From Hyphococcus sp. (GTDB lineage Bacteria > Pseudomonadota > Alphaproteobacteria > Caulobacterales > Parvularculaceae), in contig JAJFGB010000010.1 of the NCBI GenBank assembly GCA_021776335.1, positions 212,409-276,408 of the forward strand: a stretch of 64,000 nt of DNA, written 5' to 3'. This document shows positions 28,993-41,838 of this stretch, piece after piece. How positions within the stretch are numbered: the stretch's first letter is position 1; every line of letters starts with the position of its first letter. The position numbers and the translations under genes were made by a program. The notes below the pieces were generated by a model. It did not search any database. It saw only the letters and a program-made list of their open reading frames with translations, and was not told the origin of the DNA.

Positions 28993-29008
28993 CGCAGAAA
29001 ACGTGCCT
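28993..29008 (-). promoter_or_regulatory. Sigma-54 (-24/-12) promoter of the sugar transferase gene
   Basis: The minus strand reads AGGCACGTTTTCTGCG. It matches 9 of 11 consensus positions, with GGCACG perfect and GC at the right spacing. The predicted start is about 48 bases before the sugar transferase ATG. Confidence 0.6.
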
Positions 29009-29164
29009 AACAAAAGGTTAAATTCGGAGTGAGGCGCGCTGACCGGAGCGTAATATGGAAACACCCCGCCATTGTGGCGCGGTTCTTTCTTAATCACTCA
29101 CAGCGTAAATCAATATTCGGCCCGTATCGGCGCAAAATCATACGCTCAACAAGCGATCCGCCTT

Positions 29165-31345
29165 ATGCGAATTCTGGTTTTATCTACTCTATATCCGAAT
29201 GCAGCCATGCCTGCGCACGGTATATTTGTTGAGAACCGACTACGTGCTTTTCTGAAAACCAGTGACGCTGAAATAAAGGTCATCGCGCCCGTTCCATGGT
29301 TTCCGTTTCAAAATGATACATTCGGCCCCTATGCCGCCTGGGCACAGGCGCCGGAGCGAGAAACGCGTCATGACATCGAGGTTTTTCACCCTCGCTATTT
29401 TATCCCACCGAAATTTAGCATGCGCTACGCGCCCTTCGCCCTCGCCAGATCTTTGCGGACATCAATCCACGAAATTGCAGTCAATGGATGGGATTGCGAC
29501 CTCATTGACGCGCATTACTTTTATCCCGATGGCGTCGCGGCGGCGCAGGTGGCGAAGGAGTTTAACAAACCGCTGGTTATTACCGCGCGCGGCTCGGATA
29601 TCAATCTGATCCCGAAGCATGCGGGCCCGCGCCGCGCAATCGTCGTCGCCGCTGCCAAAGCCGACGCCGTCATCGCGGTCGCAGGCACCTTAAAAGATAA
29701 ACTGGGCGCCATGGGTGTTCAGCGCGGAAAAATATCGGTCTTGCGCAACGGCGTCGATCTTGAATTATTCACACCGGGCGACAGGAATAAAGCGCGCGCC
29801 GAACTCGGCCTGTCTGGAAAAACAATTTTGAGCGTCGGTCATCTCATCGACCGCAAGGGCCATGATCTGGTCATCGATGCAATGCGCAGCATACCCGATA
29901 TTACTTTGCTGATTGCTGGCGAAGGCGAAAAGCGCAGCGCCCTTGAAGCGCAGGCAAAACGAGTCGGCCTGCTGGAACGTGTTCGGTTTCTGGGGCCGGT
30001 GGCCCATGAAAACCTGAATAAAATTTACCGTTCCGCGGACATGCTGGTGCTGGCGTCCTCACGCGAAGGTTGGCCTAACGTTCTGCTCGAAGCGATGGCC
30101 TGCGGGACACCCTGCATCGCCACGAATATACCAGGCTCTAACGAAGTCATTGGCGATCCGGCCGCTGGAGAGCTGGTTGAACACCGCAGTTCTGGCGCGA
30201 TTGCAGAAGCGATCAAAACTATGATCGCCAACCCGCCGGACCGCGCAGAGACGCGGCGTTACGCAGAAGGGTTTTCGTGGGAAGAAACCATCCATCAAAT
30301 GGCGACGATCTTTTCGGAATTAACGGAGAAGTCCCGTCTTGCCGCGTCCGTCAAAACAACACCAATCAAATTTGGCGGAAACAACTCCAACCCACGATTG
30401 ATCATCACCGTGGATACAGAAGAACAGTTTGATTGGTCGAACAGCGAAAATGCGGACCACCGCGTCAATGACCCTGCTGATATTGACCGCTTCCAGGCCC
30501 TCTGCGCCGAGATGGACGCAGCGCCGCTATACTTTCTGACATACCCCCTGTTGAAAGACCCAAAGTGCATTGCATATTTCCGTGCGCTGCTTGAACAGCG
30601 CGCGGCGAATTGTGGGCTCCATCTGCATCAATGGGTAACGCCGCCAACGCATAATTTCTCCGCCCCATATTTTTCGTTTCAGAAAAATCTACCCCTCGAT
30701 GCGCATTTGAAAAAACTCACGGTACTCGCGGATGCTTTTGAGGCGGCATTTGGCGAGCGAGCACAATCGCACCGCGCCGGCCGGTACGGCATTGCCCCAG
30801 AAAATTACGCCCAGCTTGCAGCGCTCAGCATTCAATATGATTTCAGTCCCAGCCCGGCTTTTGACTATTTAGCAGCGGGTGGGCCCGATTTTTCCGGTTT
30901 TTCGAACAAACCCTTCAGCGCCTTCAACGGCGACCATCGGATTTGCGTAACGCCTGTCAGCGGCGCAGTCGCCATTCGCGGGACAAACCTGTTTTTAAGT
31001 CAGGAAGCAAATCAACCAGGGTTTGCGCCACGTCGAGAGCCGCTCCATTCGCGGCTCACAACGCCGATGCGCCTATCGCCGGAAGGCGCGCGGCTCGCCG
31101 ACCTTAAAGCACTGACACAGCGCCTGATTTCAGACGGCGCGCCGATCCTCAGTTTTACACTTCATTCAACTTCATTAACGCCCGGCGCCAATCCTTATGT
31201 GAAAGGCGCTGCCGACGTCGAGCAAATCCTTGATCTGACGCGCAACTATCTCTCATGGTTCACACAAACCACAGGTGGCGAGATCATTTCGCTTGCTGAT
31301 CTGGCCCAACTTTACGAAAGTTCGACGCCCCAACGCAGCGCTTAA
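29165..31345 (+). CDS. Fusion protein: GT4 glycosyltransferase + WalW-like polysaccharide deacetylase
   Basis: 726 residues from the ATG at 29165; the open frame begins at 29072 but has no sensible leader. Residues 1 to about 395 are a GT-B glycosyltransferase (RILVLSTLYPNAAMPAHGIFVENR start, SVGHLIDRKGHDLVIDA, and the donor-site E-x7-E in SREGWPNVLLEAMACGTPCIAT). After a short linker a second domain runs from about 402 to 720. It opens with PRLIITVDTEEQFDW, contains GLHLHQW and SHRAGRYG, and ends with LSFTLHSTSL, like the WalW/DUF2334 branch of NodB-type deacetylases. One protein may thus add a sugar and deacetylate the product. It is divergent from the sugar transferase gene. I know both parts as separate families; the fusion is unusual. 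Confidence 0.85.
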   Translation: MRILVLSTLYPNAAMPAHGIFVENRLRAFLKTSDAEIKVIAPVPWFPFQNDTFGPYAAWAQAPERETRHDIEVFHPRYFIPPKFSMRYAPFALARSLRTSIHEIAVNGWDCDLIDAHYFYPDGVAAAQVAKEFNKPLVITARGSDINLIPKHAGPRRAIVVAAAKADAVIAVAGTLKDKLGAMGVQRGKISVLRNGVDLELFTPGDRNKARAELGLSGKTILSVGHLIDRKGHDLVIDAMRSIPDITLLIAGEGEKRSALEAQAKRVGLLERVRFLGPVAHENLNKIYRSADMLVLASSREGWPNVLLEAMACGTPCIATNIPGSNEVIGDPAAGELVEHRSSGAIAEAIKTMIANPPDRAETRRYAEGFSWEETIHQMATIFSELTEKSRLAASVKTTPIKFGGNNSNPRLIITVDTEEQFDWSNSENADHRVNDPADIDRFQALCAEMDAAPLYFLTYPLLKDPKCIAYFRALLEQRAANCGLHLHQWVTPPTHNFSAPYFSFQKNLPLDAHLKKLTVLADAFEAAFGERAQSHRAGRYGIAPENYAQLAALSIQYDFSPSPAFDYLAAGGPDFSGFSNKPFSAFNGDHRICVTPVSGAVAIRGTNLFLSQEANQPGFAPRREPLHSRLTTPMRLSPEGARLADLKALTQRLISDGAPILSFTLHSTSLTPGANPYVKGAADVEQILDLTRNYLSWFTQTTGGEIISLADLAQLYESSTPQRSA

Positions 31346-31356
31346 CACCGCATTAA
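31342..31356. promoter_or_regulatory. CtrA box upstream of fliO-fliP
   Basis: Perfect TTAA-CACCGCA-TTAA (TTAA-N7-TTAA). It overlaps the stop codon of the preceding gene and lies 53 bp before the fliO start. Class II flagellar genes are direct CtrA targets in Caulobacter. Confidence 0.7.
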
Positions 31357-31408
31357 GTATAAGCCGGGTAATTTTTGCCTACTGAAGCAAATTCAAAAGG
31401 CATTACTC

Positions 31409-31771
31409 ATGCTCCTCGCAGAAAGCGCCCGCGTGATATTCGCGCTCATCGCTGTCCTCGGCTTCATCGGCCTCGCTGCAATCCTCGTACGCAAGGCCGG
31501 CCTAATTTCAGCCTCCAGCGGCTTTGTTCGCAAGAAACGCCTTGCCCTTGTTGAAACCCTCGCCATTGACGCACGCCGCCGTGTCGCGATCATCAGATGC
31601 GATGGCGCAGAGCATTTGATTGTTCTCGGCGCCAATAGTGAAACACTGATCGATAAAAACCTGGACGGCCCAACCGACGACGCAATGGAAATGCCAGCAC
31701 CGGTCAACCCCTTTCCGACTTTGCAGGAACTGGCGAAGAAATTTCGCCCCGAAAATAAAGACGCCGCGTGA
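31409..31771 (+). CDS. fliO: Flagellar biosynthesis protein FliO
   Basis: 120 residues with one N-terminal transmembrane helix (about 8-27) and a short cytoplasmic domain (KKRLALVETLAIDARRRVAIIRCDGAEHLIVLG), the FliO/FliZ signature. FliO assists assembly of the FliP ring in the flagellar export gate. Its stop overlaps the fliP start as GTGA. A CtrA box lies just upstream. Confidence 0.87.
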   Translation: MLLAESARVIFALIAVLGFIGLAAILVRKAGLISASSGFVRKKRLALVETLAIDARRRVAIIRCDGAEHLIVLGANSETLIDKNLDGPTDDAMEMPAPVNPFPTLQELAKKFRPENKDAA

Positions 31772-32514
31772 TAAAACTTTTCGGCATTTTTGCCGGCGCA
31801 ATATTACTGTCGCTGGTAACCGGTGGAGAAGCCACCGCGCAAACACTGACTCTCGATATGGGCGGCGAGACCGGCCTGTCAGCGCGCATCGTTCAGCTTG
31901 TCCTCATTACAACCATCTTATCGCTGGCGCCGTCGATCCTGATCATGATGACTTCGTTCATTCGGATCGTAATCGTCCTGTCGCTCCTGAGGACCGCCAT
32001 CGGCATCCAGCAAAGTCCGCCTAATCCGGTGATCATTTCTCTCGCACTCTTTCTCACGGCGTTTGTCATGGCGCCGACTTTGAGCGAAGCCTATACTGCG
32101 GGCGTCCAGCCTTTCATGGAAGAAGAGATCACGCTTGAGGAGGCCTTTCCCGCCACCGCTGCGCCGGTCAAGAATTTCATGCTTGGTCAGACGCGGGAAA
32201 AGGATCTTGCGCTGTTTTTCGACATGGCGGAAGTCACGCCCGAAAGCCCGACAGCAACGCCGCTCCATGTGCTTGTCCCGGCCTTTATGATTTCTGAATT
32301 GCGCCGTGCATTTGAAATCGGCTTTCTCGTTTTTATTCCGTTTTTGATTATCGACATGGTCATCTCATCGATCCTGATGGCCATGGGCATGCTGATGCTG
32401 CCGCCGATTGTAATCTCGCTGCCCTTCAAGTTGATCTTTTTTGTCTTGATCGATGGCTGGCGTTTGATCGCAGGCAGCCTGGTGGAGAGCTTTGCGACCG
32501 CGCCGCCGATTTAG
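31768..32514 (+). CDS. fliP: Flagellar export gate protein FliP
   Basis: 248 residues from a GTG that overlaps the fliO stop. A cleavable signal peptide (to about residue 25), typical of FliP, precedes four transmembrane helices. Family motifs are MMTSFIRIVIVLSLLR, AIGIQQSPPNPVIISLALFLT and the C-terminal PAFMISELRRAFEIGFLVFIPFLIIDM. FliP forms the core of the FliPQR export gate. No fliQ or fliR follows; the next gene is convergent, so the other gate genes lie elsewhere. Confidence 0.97.
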   Translation: MIKLFGIFAGAILLSLVTGGEATAQTLTLDMGGETGLSARIVQLVLITTILSLAPSILIMMTSFIRIVIVLSLLRTAIGIQQSPPNPVIISLALFLTAFVMAPTLSEAYTAGVQPFMEEEITLEEAFPATAAPVKNFMLGQTREKDLALFFDMAEVTPESPTATPLHVLVPAFMISELRRAFEIGFLVFIPFLIIDMVISSILMAMGMLMLPPIVISLPFKLIFFVLIDGWRLIAGSLVESFATAPPI

Positions 32515-32529
32515 CGACTTCGCCTGACC

Positions 32530-33924
32530 CTAAATATGCAGCGCATGCCCCAGCGTGCGAAGCGCGGCTTCCTGAAAGGCTTCACCTTGCGTCGGATGGG
32601 CATGGATCGTGCCGGCGATATCTTCAAGTCGGGCGCCCATTTCAAGCGCCAGACCGAATGACGCCGAAAGTTCCGCAACGCCGCCGCCGACGGCCTGAAT
32701 ACCCAGCACCAGATGATTATCCTTGCGCGCGACGATACGGATCAAGCCTTCTTCAGCTTCCATGGTCATGGCGCGGCCATTGGCAGAAAATGGAAAGCTT
32801 TTGGTGATGATGTCGTGGCCCGCTTCTTTTGCTTCATCAGGCGATAGACCGGCGGAGACGATCTCCGGATCAGTAAAACAGATTGCCGCGATTGCGACCT
32901 TGTCCCATGAGCGGTTTTCGCCAGCAATGATCTCCGCAACCATCTCGCCTTGCGCCATCGCGCGATGCGCCAGCATCGGTTCGCCAGTGACATCGCCGAT
33001 AGCAAATATTCCGCGCATGGATGTGCGGCACTGATCATCAATTTTGATGAATTTGCCATCTATATCGAGGACGAGATTCTCGCGGCCCCACCCTTCGGTC
33101 AACGGTGCGCGCCCGACGGTCACAAGGATCTTGTCGGCAGGAATTGTTTCAGCCTTGCCCTCCGCTGTTTCGATCTCGAACCCCTTGCCGCCTTTCGCCA
33201 GTCCTTTGGCTTTCGCGCCCAACATCACATTGACACCAAGGTTTTTTAGCTTTTTGGCGACCGGCCGCGTTATCTCTTTGTCATAGAGGGGCAGGATGCG
33301 TTTTTCCGCTTCAACCACGGTGACTTTGGATCCAAGTTTGGCAAACGCGATCCCCAACTCAAGGCCGATATAACCGGCGCCGACAATCGAAAGATTTTTT
33401 GGCGGCGCCGCGAGGTCGAGCGCCTCGGTGGAGGAAATCACATTGCCGCCAAAAGGCAGAAATGGAAGCTCCACAGGCGCAGACCCAGTCGCGATGATCA
33501 CCTGTTCGGCGCGGATTACCTCTACGCCGTCATCGGTTTTCACCTCAACAGTCTTTCCATCGACAAATGTCGCCCATCCCGTGACGGATTTCACTTTGTT
33601 CTTTTTAAGAAGGCCGCCGACACCAGTCGTCAGCCGCTTAACGATCCCGTCCTTCCACGCAACGGTTTGTTTCAGATCAATCGAGGGTTTTCCCGCCTTG
33701 ACGCCAATAGGTGAGGCGCCGGCGAAATGCGTTGCTTTTTCAAATTCATCGGCAGCGTGAATGAGCGCTTTTGACGGAATGCAGCCAACATTGAGACAAG
33801 TTCCACCATGAGTTTTCGCCTCGACGATCACCGTATCGAGCCCGAGCTGACCGGCGCGTATGGCAGCAACGTAACCGCCTGGTCCAGCGCCGACGACAAG
33901 AAGTTTGCATTCAATAATGGCCAT
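32530..33924 (-). CDS. lpdV: Dihydrolipoyl dehydrogenase (E3) of the branched-chain complex
   Basis: 464 residues from the ATG at 33924. FAD-binding [15 protein letters not shown], the redox disulfide in [16 protein letters not shown]-binding [26 protein letters not shown] and the C-terminal catalytic His-Glu in [10 protein letters not shown] are all present. The QGEAF form is that of Bkd-type E3 rather than pyruvate-type (LSEA). It reoxidises dihydrolipoamide on the E2 subunit. It is last in the bkd operon, 92 bp after bkdB. Confidence 0.94.
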   Translation of the reverse strand: MAIIECKLLVVGAGPGGYVAAIRAGQLGLDTVIVEAKTHGGTCLNVGCIPSKALIHAADEFEKATHFAGASPIGVKAGKPSIDLKQTVAWKDGIVKRLTTGVGGLLKKNKVKSVTGWATFVDGKTVEVKTDDGVEVIRAEQVIIATGSAPVELPFLPFGGNVISSTEALDLAAPPKNLSIVGAGYIGLELGIAFAKLGSKVTVVEAEKRILPLYDKEITRPVAKKLKNLGVNVMLGAKAKGLAKGGKGFEIETAEGKAETIPADKILVTVGRAPLTEGWGRENLVLDIDGKFIKIDDQCRTSMRGIFAIGDVTGEPMLAHRAMAQGEMVAEIIAGENRSWDKVAIAAICFTDPEIVSAGLSPDEAKEAGHDIITKSFPFSANGRAMTMEAEEGLIRIVARKDNHLVLGIQAVGGGVAELSASFGLALEMGARLEDIAGTIHAHPTQGEAFQEAALRTLGHALHI

Positions 33925-34016
33925 CACGCGTCTTTCAAACTTATTTCGCACGTTCCAACGCGCAACAAAATAACCAAAGCGAATCCGTCAATTTTTCCAG
34001 GCCGTTCGCAATGCTC

Positions 34017-35294
34017 TTAATCAATAAAAATCATTGCGGGGTTTTCAAGAAGCGTCTTGATGCGCTGAATAAAGACAGCAGCGTCCCAGCCGTCAACCAC
34101 CCGATGATCGAAGCTTGATGACAGGTTCATCATCTTTCGCGGCTGAAATTCCTGTCCATCCCACTTAGGCAGCACCTGCATCTTGTTGACGCCAATGATC
34201 GCCACTTCGGGATGATTGATGACCGGTGTCGTGACGATACCGCCCATGGCGCCAAGCGAAGTGATTGTAATGGTTGAGCCTGAAAGTTCATCACGCTTCG
34301 CCGCGCCGGTTTTGGCGGCCTCCGACAATCGCGCCAATTCTTCAGCGCATGCCCAGATATCGCGCGCCTCAGCATGGCGCACAACCGGCACCATCAAACC
34401 ATTAGGCGTCTGCGCCGCAACGCCGATATGGCAGCCGCCATGTTGATAAACAACACCTGCCTCATCATCGAAAATCGCATTGAGATTGGGCTGATCTGAA
34501 ATCGCTTTGACCATGGCGCGCATTAGGAACGGCAGGATAGTGAGCTTCACTCGATCACCTTTGTGAGCCTCGTTCATCTGCTTGCGCAAATCCTCAAGCA
34601 GCGTGACATCAATCTCCTCGACATAAGTGATATGCGGTATGTGCGAATTGGCGATCGTCATTTTCTCTGCGATCTTGCGGCGCATGCCAACAACAGGAAT
34701 ATCTGCAATACTGGTGTTCCGCACCAGCCCGCCGCCGCCGCGCGCGACACTGCCGCCATTTTCAAAAAAGCTATCGAGATCTTCATGAGTGATACGGCCT
34801 GCGGGGCCGGAACCAATGACGCGCCGTAAATCGACGCCGGCTTCCGCCGCACGTTTGCGCACTGCCGGTGGCGCCAGGGGTTTTTCACCTTCGGCGCGCG
34901 GTCCGGCGCCGTTTGAACTTGACGCCTTAGATTTTGCTGGCGCAGTTTCAACTTTCTTGTCCGGCGCTGGCTTCGCAACACGTGTCGGGCTTACTTTTTT
35001 TTCTATCGGCGGCGCTTCGACAGGCGCGGCGCCGGCCTTCACATTACCCTCGCCATCAATTTCAAGGCGAATAAGCGGCGAGCCGACCGCCATCACGTCA
35101 CCGATCTTTGCGCCCTGCCAGATGATCTTGCCTTCAACCGGTGAGGGAATTTCCACCGTCGCCTTATCGGTCATCACCGCAGCGAGCACTTCGTCCTCAC
35201 GGACATTAGCGCCGATATCGACCATCCATTCGACAAGCTCGGCTTCTGCAACGCCCTCGCCCACATCCGGAAGCTTGATAAGATGCTCACCCAT
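34017..35294 (-). CDS. bkdB: Branched-chain 2-oxoacid dehydrogenase E2 (dihydrolipoyl acyltransferase)
   Basis: 425 residues from the ATG at 35294, overlapping the E1-beta stop by 1 bp (TAATG). The domain order is a lipoyl domain (about 1-80, with the lipoylated Lys in MTDKATVEI), an Ala/Pro/Lys-rich linker, a peripheral subunit-binding domain (APPAVRKRAAEAG, GPAGRITHEDL) and a catalytic core with SFDHRVVDGWDAA (His and Asp of the active site). There is a single lipoyl domain. It carries the acyl group from E1 to CoA. Operon context with E1 and E3 supports the branched-chain assignment over pyruvate dehydrogenase. Confidence 0.94.
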   Translation of the reverse strand: MGEHLIKLPDVGEGVAEAELVEWMVDIGANVREDEVLAAVMTDKATVEIPSPVEGKIIWQGAKIGDVMAVGSPLIRLEIDGEGNVKAGAAPVEAPPIEKKVSPTRVAKPAPDKKVETAPAKSKASSSNGAGPRAEGEKPLAPPAVRKRAAEAGVDLRRVIGSGPAGRITHEDLDSFFENGGSVARGGGGLVRNTSIADIPVVGMRRKIAEKMTIANSHIPHITYVEEIDVTLLEDLRKQMNEAHKGDRVKLTILPFLMRAMVKAISDQPNLNAIFDDEAGVVYQHGGCHIGVAAQTPNGLMVPVVRHAEARDIWACAEELARLSEAAKTGAAKRDELSGSTITITSLGAMGGIVTTPVINHPEVAIIGVNKMQVLPKWDGQEFQPRKMMNLSSSFDHRVVDGWDAAVFIQRIKTLLENPAMIFID

Positions 35295-36310
35295 TATGCA
35301 GTCTCCATGACTTTCCTCAGCGCTTCCCCAATACGGCCCGGCGTCGGAAAATACTCCCATTCATGGGCGTGAGGGTAAGGCGTGTCGTATCCCGTTACAC
35401 GCATAATCGGCGCTTCAAGATGATAGAAGCACCCTTCGGTCACCACCGCCATCAACTCAGCGCCAAAGCCGCAAGTTTTCGTCGCTTCATGGACGATCAC
35501 ACAGCGTCCGGTTTTTCTGACCGATGCTTCAATAGTTTCCAGATCCAGCGGCAAGATCGTCCTGAGATCAATGATCTCCGCATCAATGCCGGTTTCCGCT
35601 GCGGCGGCCTCGGCGACATAAACCATCGTGCCATAGACAAGCACGGTGACATCAGCGCCTTCACGGCGGATCGCCGCCTTGCCAATCGGCAGCGTGTAGT
35701 AATCTTCCGGGACCTCACCGAGTTCGTGCTTGGACCACGGCGTTACCGGGCGATCATGATGGCCGTCAAACGGGCCGTTATAAAGCCGCTTTGGCTCGAG
35801 AAACATAACCGGGTCATTGTCTTCAATCGAAGCGAGTAGAAGTCCTTTGGCGTCATAGGGGCTTGAAGGAATGACGGTCTTAATGCCGGAGACGTGAGCA
35901 AATAGCGCCTCCGGGCTTTGCGAATGGGTCTGGCCGCCAAAAATGCCGCCGCCCGTCGGCATCCGCACCACCATGGGCACGGTGAAATCATTGTTGGACC
36001 GGTAGCGAATGCGTGATGCTTCCTGCGTAATCTGGTCGTACCCGGGATACATATAGTCAGCGAACTGAATTTCGACGCATGGCCTGATTCCGTAACTCGC
36101 CATGCCTATCGCCGCACCTATAATGCCGCTCTCATTAATGGGGCTGTCGAAACACCGGTGCTTACCGTATTTTTTTTGAAGCCCCTCGGTGCAACGGAAG
36201 ACGCCGCCGAAGAAACCCACATCTTCGCCAAAGACAACGACGTTCTCGTCCTCAGCCAGGGCGTTATCCATGGCGCTGCGGATCGCCTGAATCATGGTCA
36301 TGCGCGCCAT
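35294..36310 (-). CDS. bkdA2: Branched-chain 2-oxoacid dehydrogenase E1, beta subunit
   Basis: 338 residues; transketolase-like pyrimidine-binding domain then C-terminal domain. Characteristic segments are VVFGEDVGFFGGVFRCTEGL (catalytic Glu contacting thiamine diphosphate), FDSPINESGIIGAAIGMA, EIQFADYMYPGYDQI and GGQTHSQSPEALF. The GVFR/CTEGL and HSQSPE variants are those of branched-chain rather than pyruvate enzymes. It pairs with the alpha subunit encoded 2 bp upstream to decarboxylate 2-oxoacids from Val, Leu and Ile, feeding branched fatty acid primers or catabolism. Confidence 0.94.
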   Translation of the reverse strand: MARMTMIQAIRSAMDNALAEDENVVVFGEDVGFFGGVFRCTEGLQKKYGKHRCFDSPINESGIIGAAIGMASYGIRPCVEIQFADYMYPGYDQITQEASRIRYRSNNDFTVPMVVRMPTGGGIFGGQTHSQSPEALFAHVSGIKTVIPSSPYDAKGLLLASIEDNDPVMFLEPKRLYNGPFDGHHDRPVTPWSKHELGEVPEDYYTLPIGKAAIRREGADVTVLVYGTMVYVAEAAAAETGIDAEIIDLRTILPLDLETIEASVRKTGRCVIVHEATKTCGFGAELMAVVTEGCFYHLEAPIMRVTGYDTPYPHAHEWEYFPTPGRIGEALRKVMETA

Positions 36311-36312
36311 AA

Positions 36313-37545
<1,233 letters not shown>

Positions 37546-37792
37546 CTAATTCTCCGGGTTTCCTCCGGCCATCACCGCAGCGGGCAGCAAAGCCGTTGAT
37601 TTTTCAAAGCCTTCAACGAGGGGCTTTGTTAGTATTGGGATGGGATGTAATCCGCCGATACAGGCGCTGGCAATGCCCGAAAATAGGACTCTTGAAAAAG
37701 AGCTGGGCTGGGTTTTGACAAAGAGTGCTAAAGATGAATCTGTCAATATATGACCATAAATTAGCATAAACCACAACGGTGGCTTTGCAAAA

Positions 37793-39961
<2,169 letters not shown>

Positions 39962-40058
39962 CTATTTTCGATCAACATTCAATTCAAAACCAATAGGGCG
40001 GGCAGCGCTTCTCCATCAAGCGTGAATTTTCATCACTTCAGGAAATGTTTTACGATAA

Positions 40059-41774
40059 TCAGCCCGCCTTTGCGATTTTGGCGCGCTTCGCTTTCTTCGC
40101 TAGGCTACTTTCGCCGAGAAGGCGGCGCGCAGCGGCGCGCGCCTCTTCGGTCACTTCCGCGCCGGACAGCATACGGGCAACCTCTTCGGTCCGGTCGGTC
40201 GGAGATAGCGGATTTACAGAAGTTACCGTCGATGACGCGGTTTGCTTTTTTTCTATACGCCAATGATTGGCGGCACGCGCAGCAACTTGTGGCGAGTGCG
40301 TTACAACAAGCACTTGTGCATCCTGCGCAAGACGCGCCAATCGTTCTCCAACGGCGTCTGCAACGGCGCCGCCGACGCCTGCATCCACTTCATCAAATAT
40401 AATGACCGTTCGATTTTCTTTTGCCGCAAGAGCAGCCTTCATCGCCAGAACAAATCGTGACAGCTCACCGCCTGAGGCTATTGTTTTCAACGGGCCGGCC
40501 GGCGCGCCAGGATTGGTTGCAACCATAAACTCAACAACATCATTGCCTTCCGATGTTGGTTTCGCCGCATCGGATGTAATCATTGTTTGAAAGTTGGCCT
40601 TGCCAAGTTTAAGCGGCGCCAATTCCTTCGCCACGGCTTCATCGAGTTTCGTCGCCGCTCGGGTTCGATCACACGACAGGCTTTTCGCTGCTTTTCCATA
40701 GGCGGCCTCGCCATCTCGCGATGCCTGTTCCAGCGTTGTAAACGCCGCTTCTCCAAGCTCCAGCGCCTCAAGCGCTTTACTGGTTTTTTGTTGAAAGATG
40801 CAAAGCTCATCGGGGGTAACGCCATGTTTGCGCGCCTCAGCGCGCAGCGCAAACAATCGTTCCTCAACGTCATCCAGCTCTTTTGGATCAGCCCCAAATC
40901 TGCTGATCGCCTCGTCTATCGCTGCACGGGCCTCCGACACCTCATTATAGGCGCTCTCTAATCTTTTAGAGGCGACCGTGAGGGGATTATCGTCGCCCGA
41001 AAGGCGAGAGACGCCTTGCTCAACACGTCGCAGGCTCACCGATAGGCGCTTATCAAGTTCGCCATCGTTTAGCGCTGCAACAGCAGCATCAAGGTCCTCA
41101 CTAATTTTTTCAGCTGCCATCAATTCAGCGCGCCGCGATGCAAGAACTGCTTCTTCATCTGGTTGCGGGGAAAGTTTGTCCAATATATCTGCGACATGGC
41201 GTAAGTAATCCGCTTCACGCGCGGTCGCGTCACGCTCGCGTTTTTTGTCTTCAAGCGCGGCGACGGTGTCCTGCCATTGGCGCCACAATGTTGAGACATT
41301 TTTCGATTTCTTCTGCAGATCGCCAAATTCGTCAAGCATACCGCGATGCGCCGATGCAGTGAGAAACCCTCGATCATCATGTTGCCCATGAATTTCCAGC
41401 AACATCTCTCCAATTTCACGCAGCATGCCGATCGACACCGGCTGGTCATTGACAAATCCGCGGCCGCGCCCATCCGCGCTCTGGACACGACGCAGGATGA
41501 TCTGCGCATCCTCGCCATCGAGACCATTCGCCTCCAGCCGGCCCCAGACCGGATGGTCGGCTCGAGGCTCAAAAATTGCCGAAACAATTCCCTGTTTGGC
41601 GCCCTGGCGGACGGCGCCGCGCTCCGCGCGGCCGCCAACAGCCAAGCCCAGCGCATCCAAAAGAATGGATTTACCGGCGCCGGTTTCGCCAGTCAGCGCC
41701 GTGAGGCCCGTCGATAGCGACAACCGCGCCTGATCGATTAGTACAAAATCCTGAATGTGAAGCGCCGCAATCAT
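40059..41774 (-). CDS. recN: DNA repair protein RecN
   Basis: A 571-residue SMC-like ATPase. Walker A is GETGAGKS near residue 32, long coiled coils fill the middle, and the ABC signature GGELSRF and Walker B IFDEVDAGVGG lie in the C-terminal half. RecN acts in double-strand break repair. It is 64 bp downstream of bamD; no LexA box is obvious in that gap. The 100 bp to ligA contain no gene. Confidence 0.97.
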   Translation of the reverse strand: MIAALHIQDFVLIDQARLSLSTGLTALTGETGAGKSILLDALGLAVGGRAERGAVRQGAKQGIVSAIFEPRADHPVWGRLEANGLDGEDAQIILRRVQSADGRGRGFVNDQPVSIGMLREIGEMLLEIHGQHDDRGFLTASAHRGMLDEFGDLQKKSKNVSTLWRQWQDTVAALEDKKRERDATAREADYLRHVADILDKLSPQPDEEAVLASRRAELMAAEKISEDLDAAVAALNDGELDKRLSVSLRRVEQGVSRLSGDDNPLTVASKRLESAYNEVSEARAAIDEAISRFGADPKELDDVEERLFALRAEARKHGVTPDELCIFQQKTSKALEALELGEAAFTTLEQASRDGEAAYGKAAKSLSCDRTRAATKLDEAVAKELAPLKLGKANFQTMITSDAAKPTSEGNDVVEFMVATNPGAPAGPLKTIASGGELSRFVLAMKAALAAKENRTVIIFDEVDAGVGGAVADAVGERLARLAQDAQVLVVTHSPQVAARAANHWRIEKKQTASSTVTSVNPLSPTDRTEEVARMLSGAEVTEEARAAARRLLGESSLAKKAKRAKIAKAG

Positions 41775-41838
41775 CGCCGGCTCACCCTGTCCACGCGCCA
41801 GTTGGATTTATCCCACTTCGCAGCGCGCTGAAAGCCGG

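Noticed and set aside
29075..29090. Third sigma-54-like element (TGGCGCGGTTCTTTCT) facing the GT4-deacetylase fusion gene
   Set aside because: The -24 part is good and the total score equals the others, but the -12 dinucleotide is TC instead of the near-invariant GC, so I do not call it a promoter.
18401..31345. PEP-CTERM sorting signal in any protein of the polysaccharide locus
   Set aside because: I read all C-termini and found no PEP motif followed by a hydrophobic helix and basic end.
37605..37628. Hairpin CAAAGCC/GGCTTTG upstream of bkdA1
   Set aside because: Imperfect, 10-base loop and no T-run; may be chance.
37546..37776. 76-residue open frame between the bkd operon and ligA
   Set aside because: No ribosome site, no motif, odd composition; the region looks like promoter and leader DNA.
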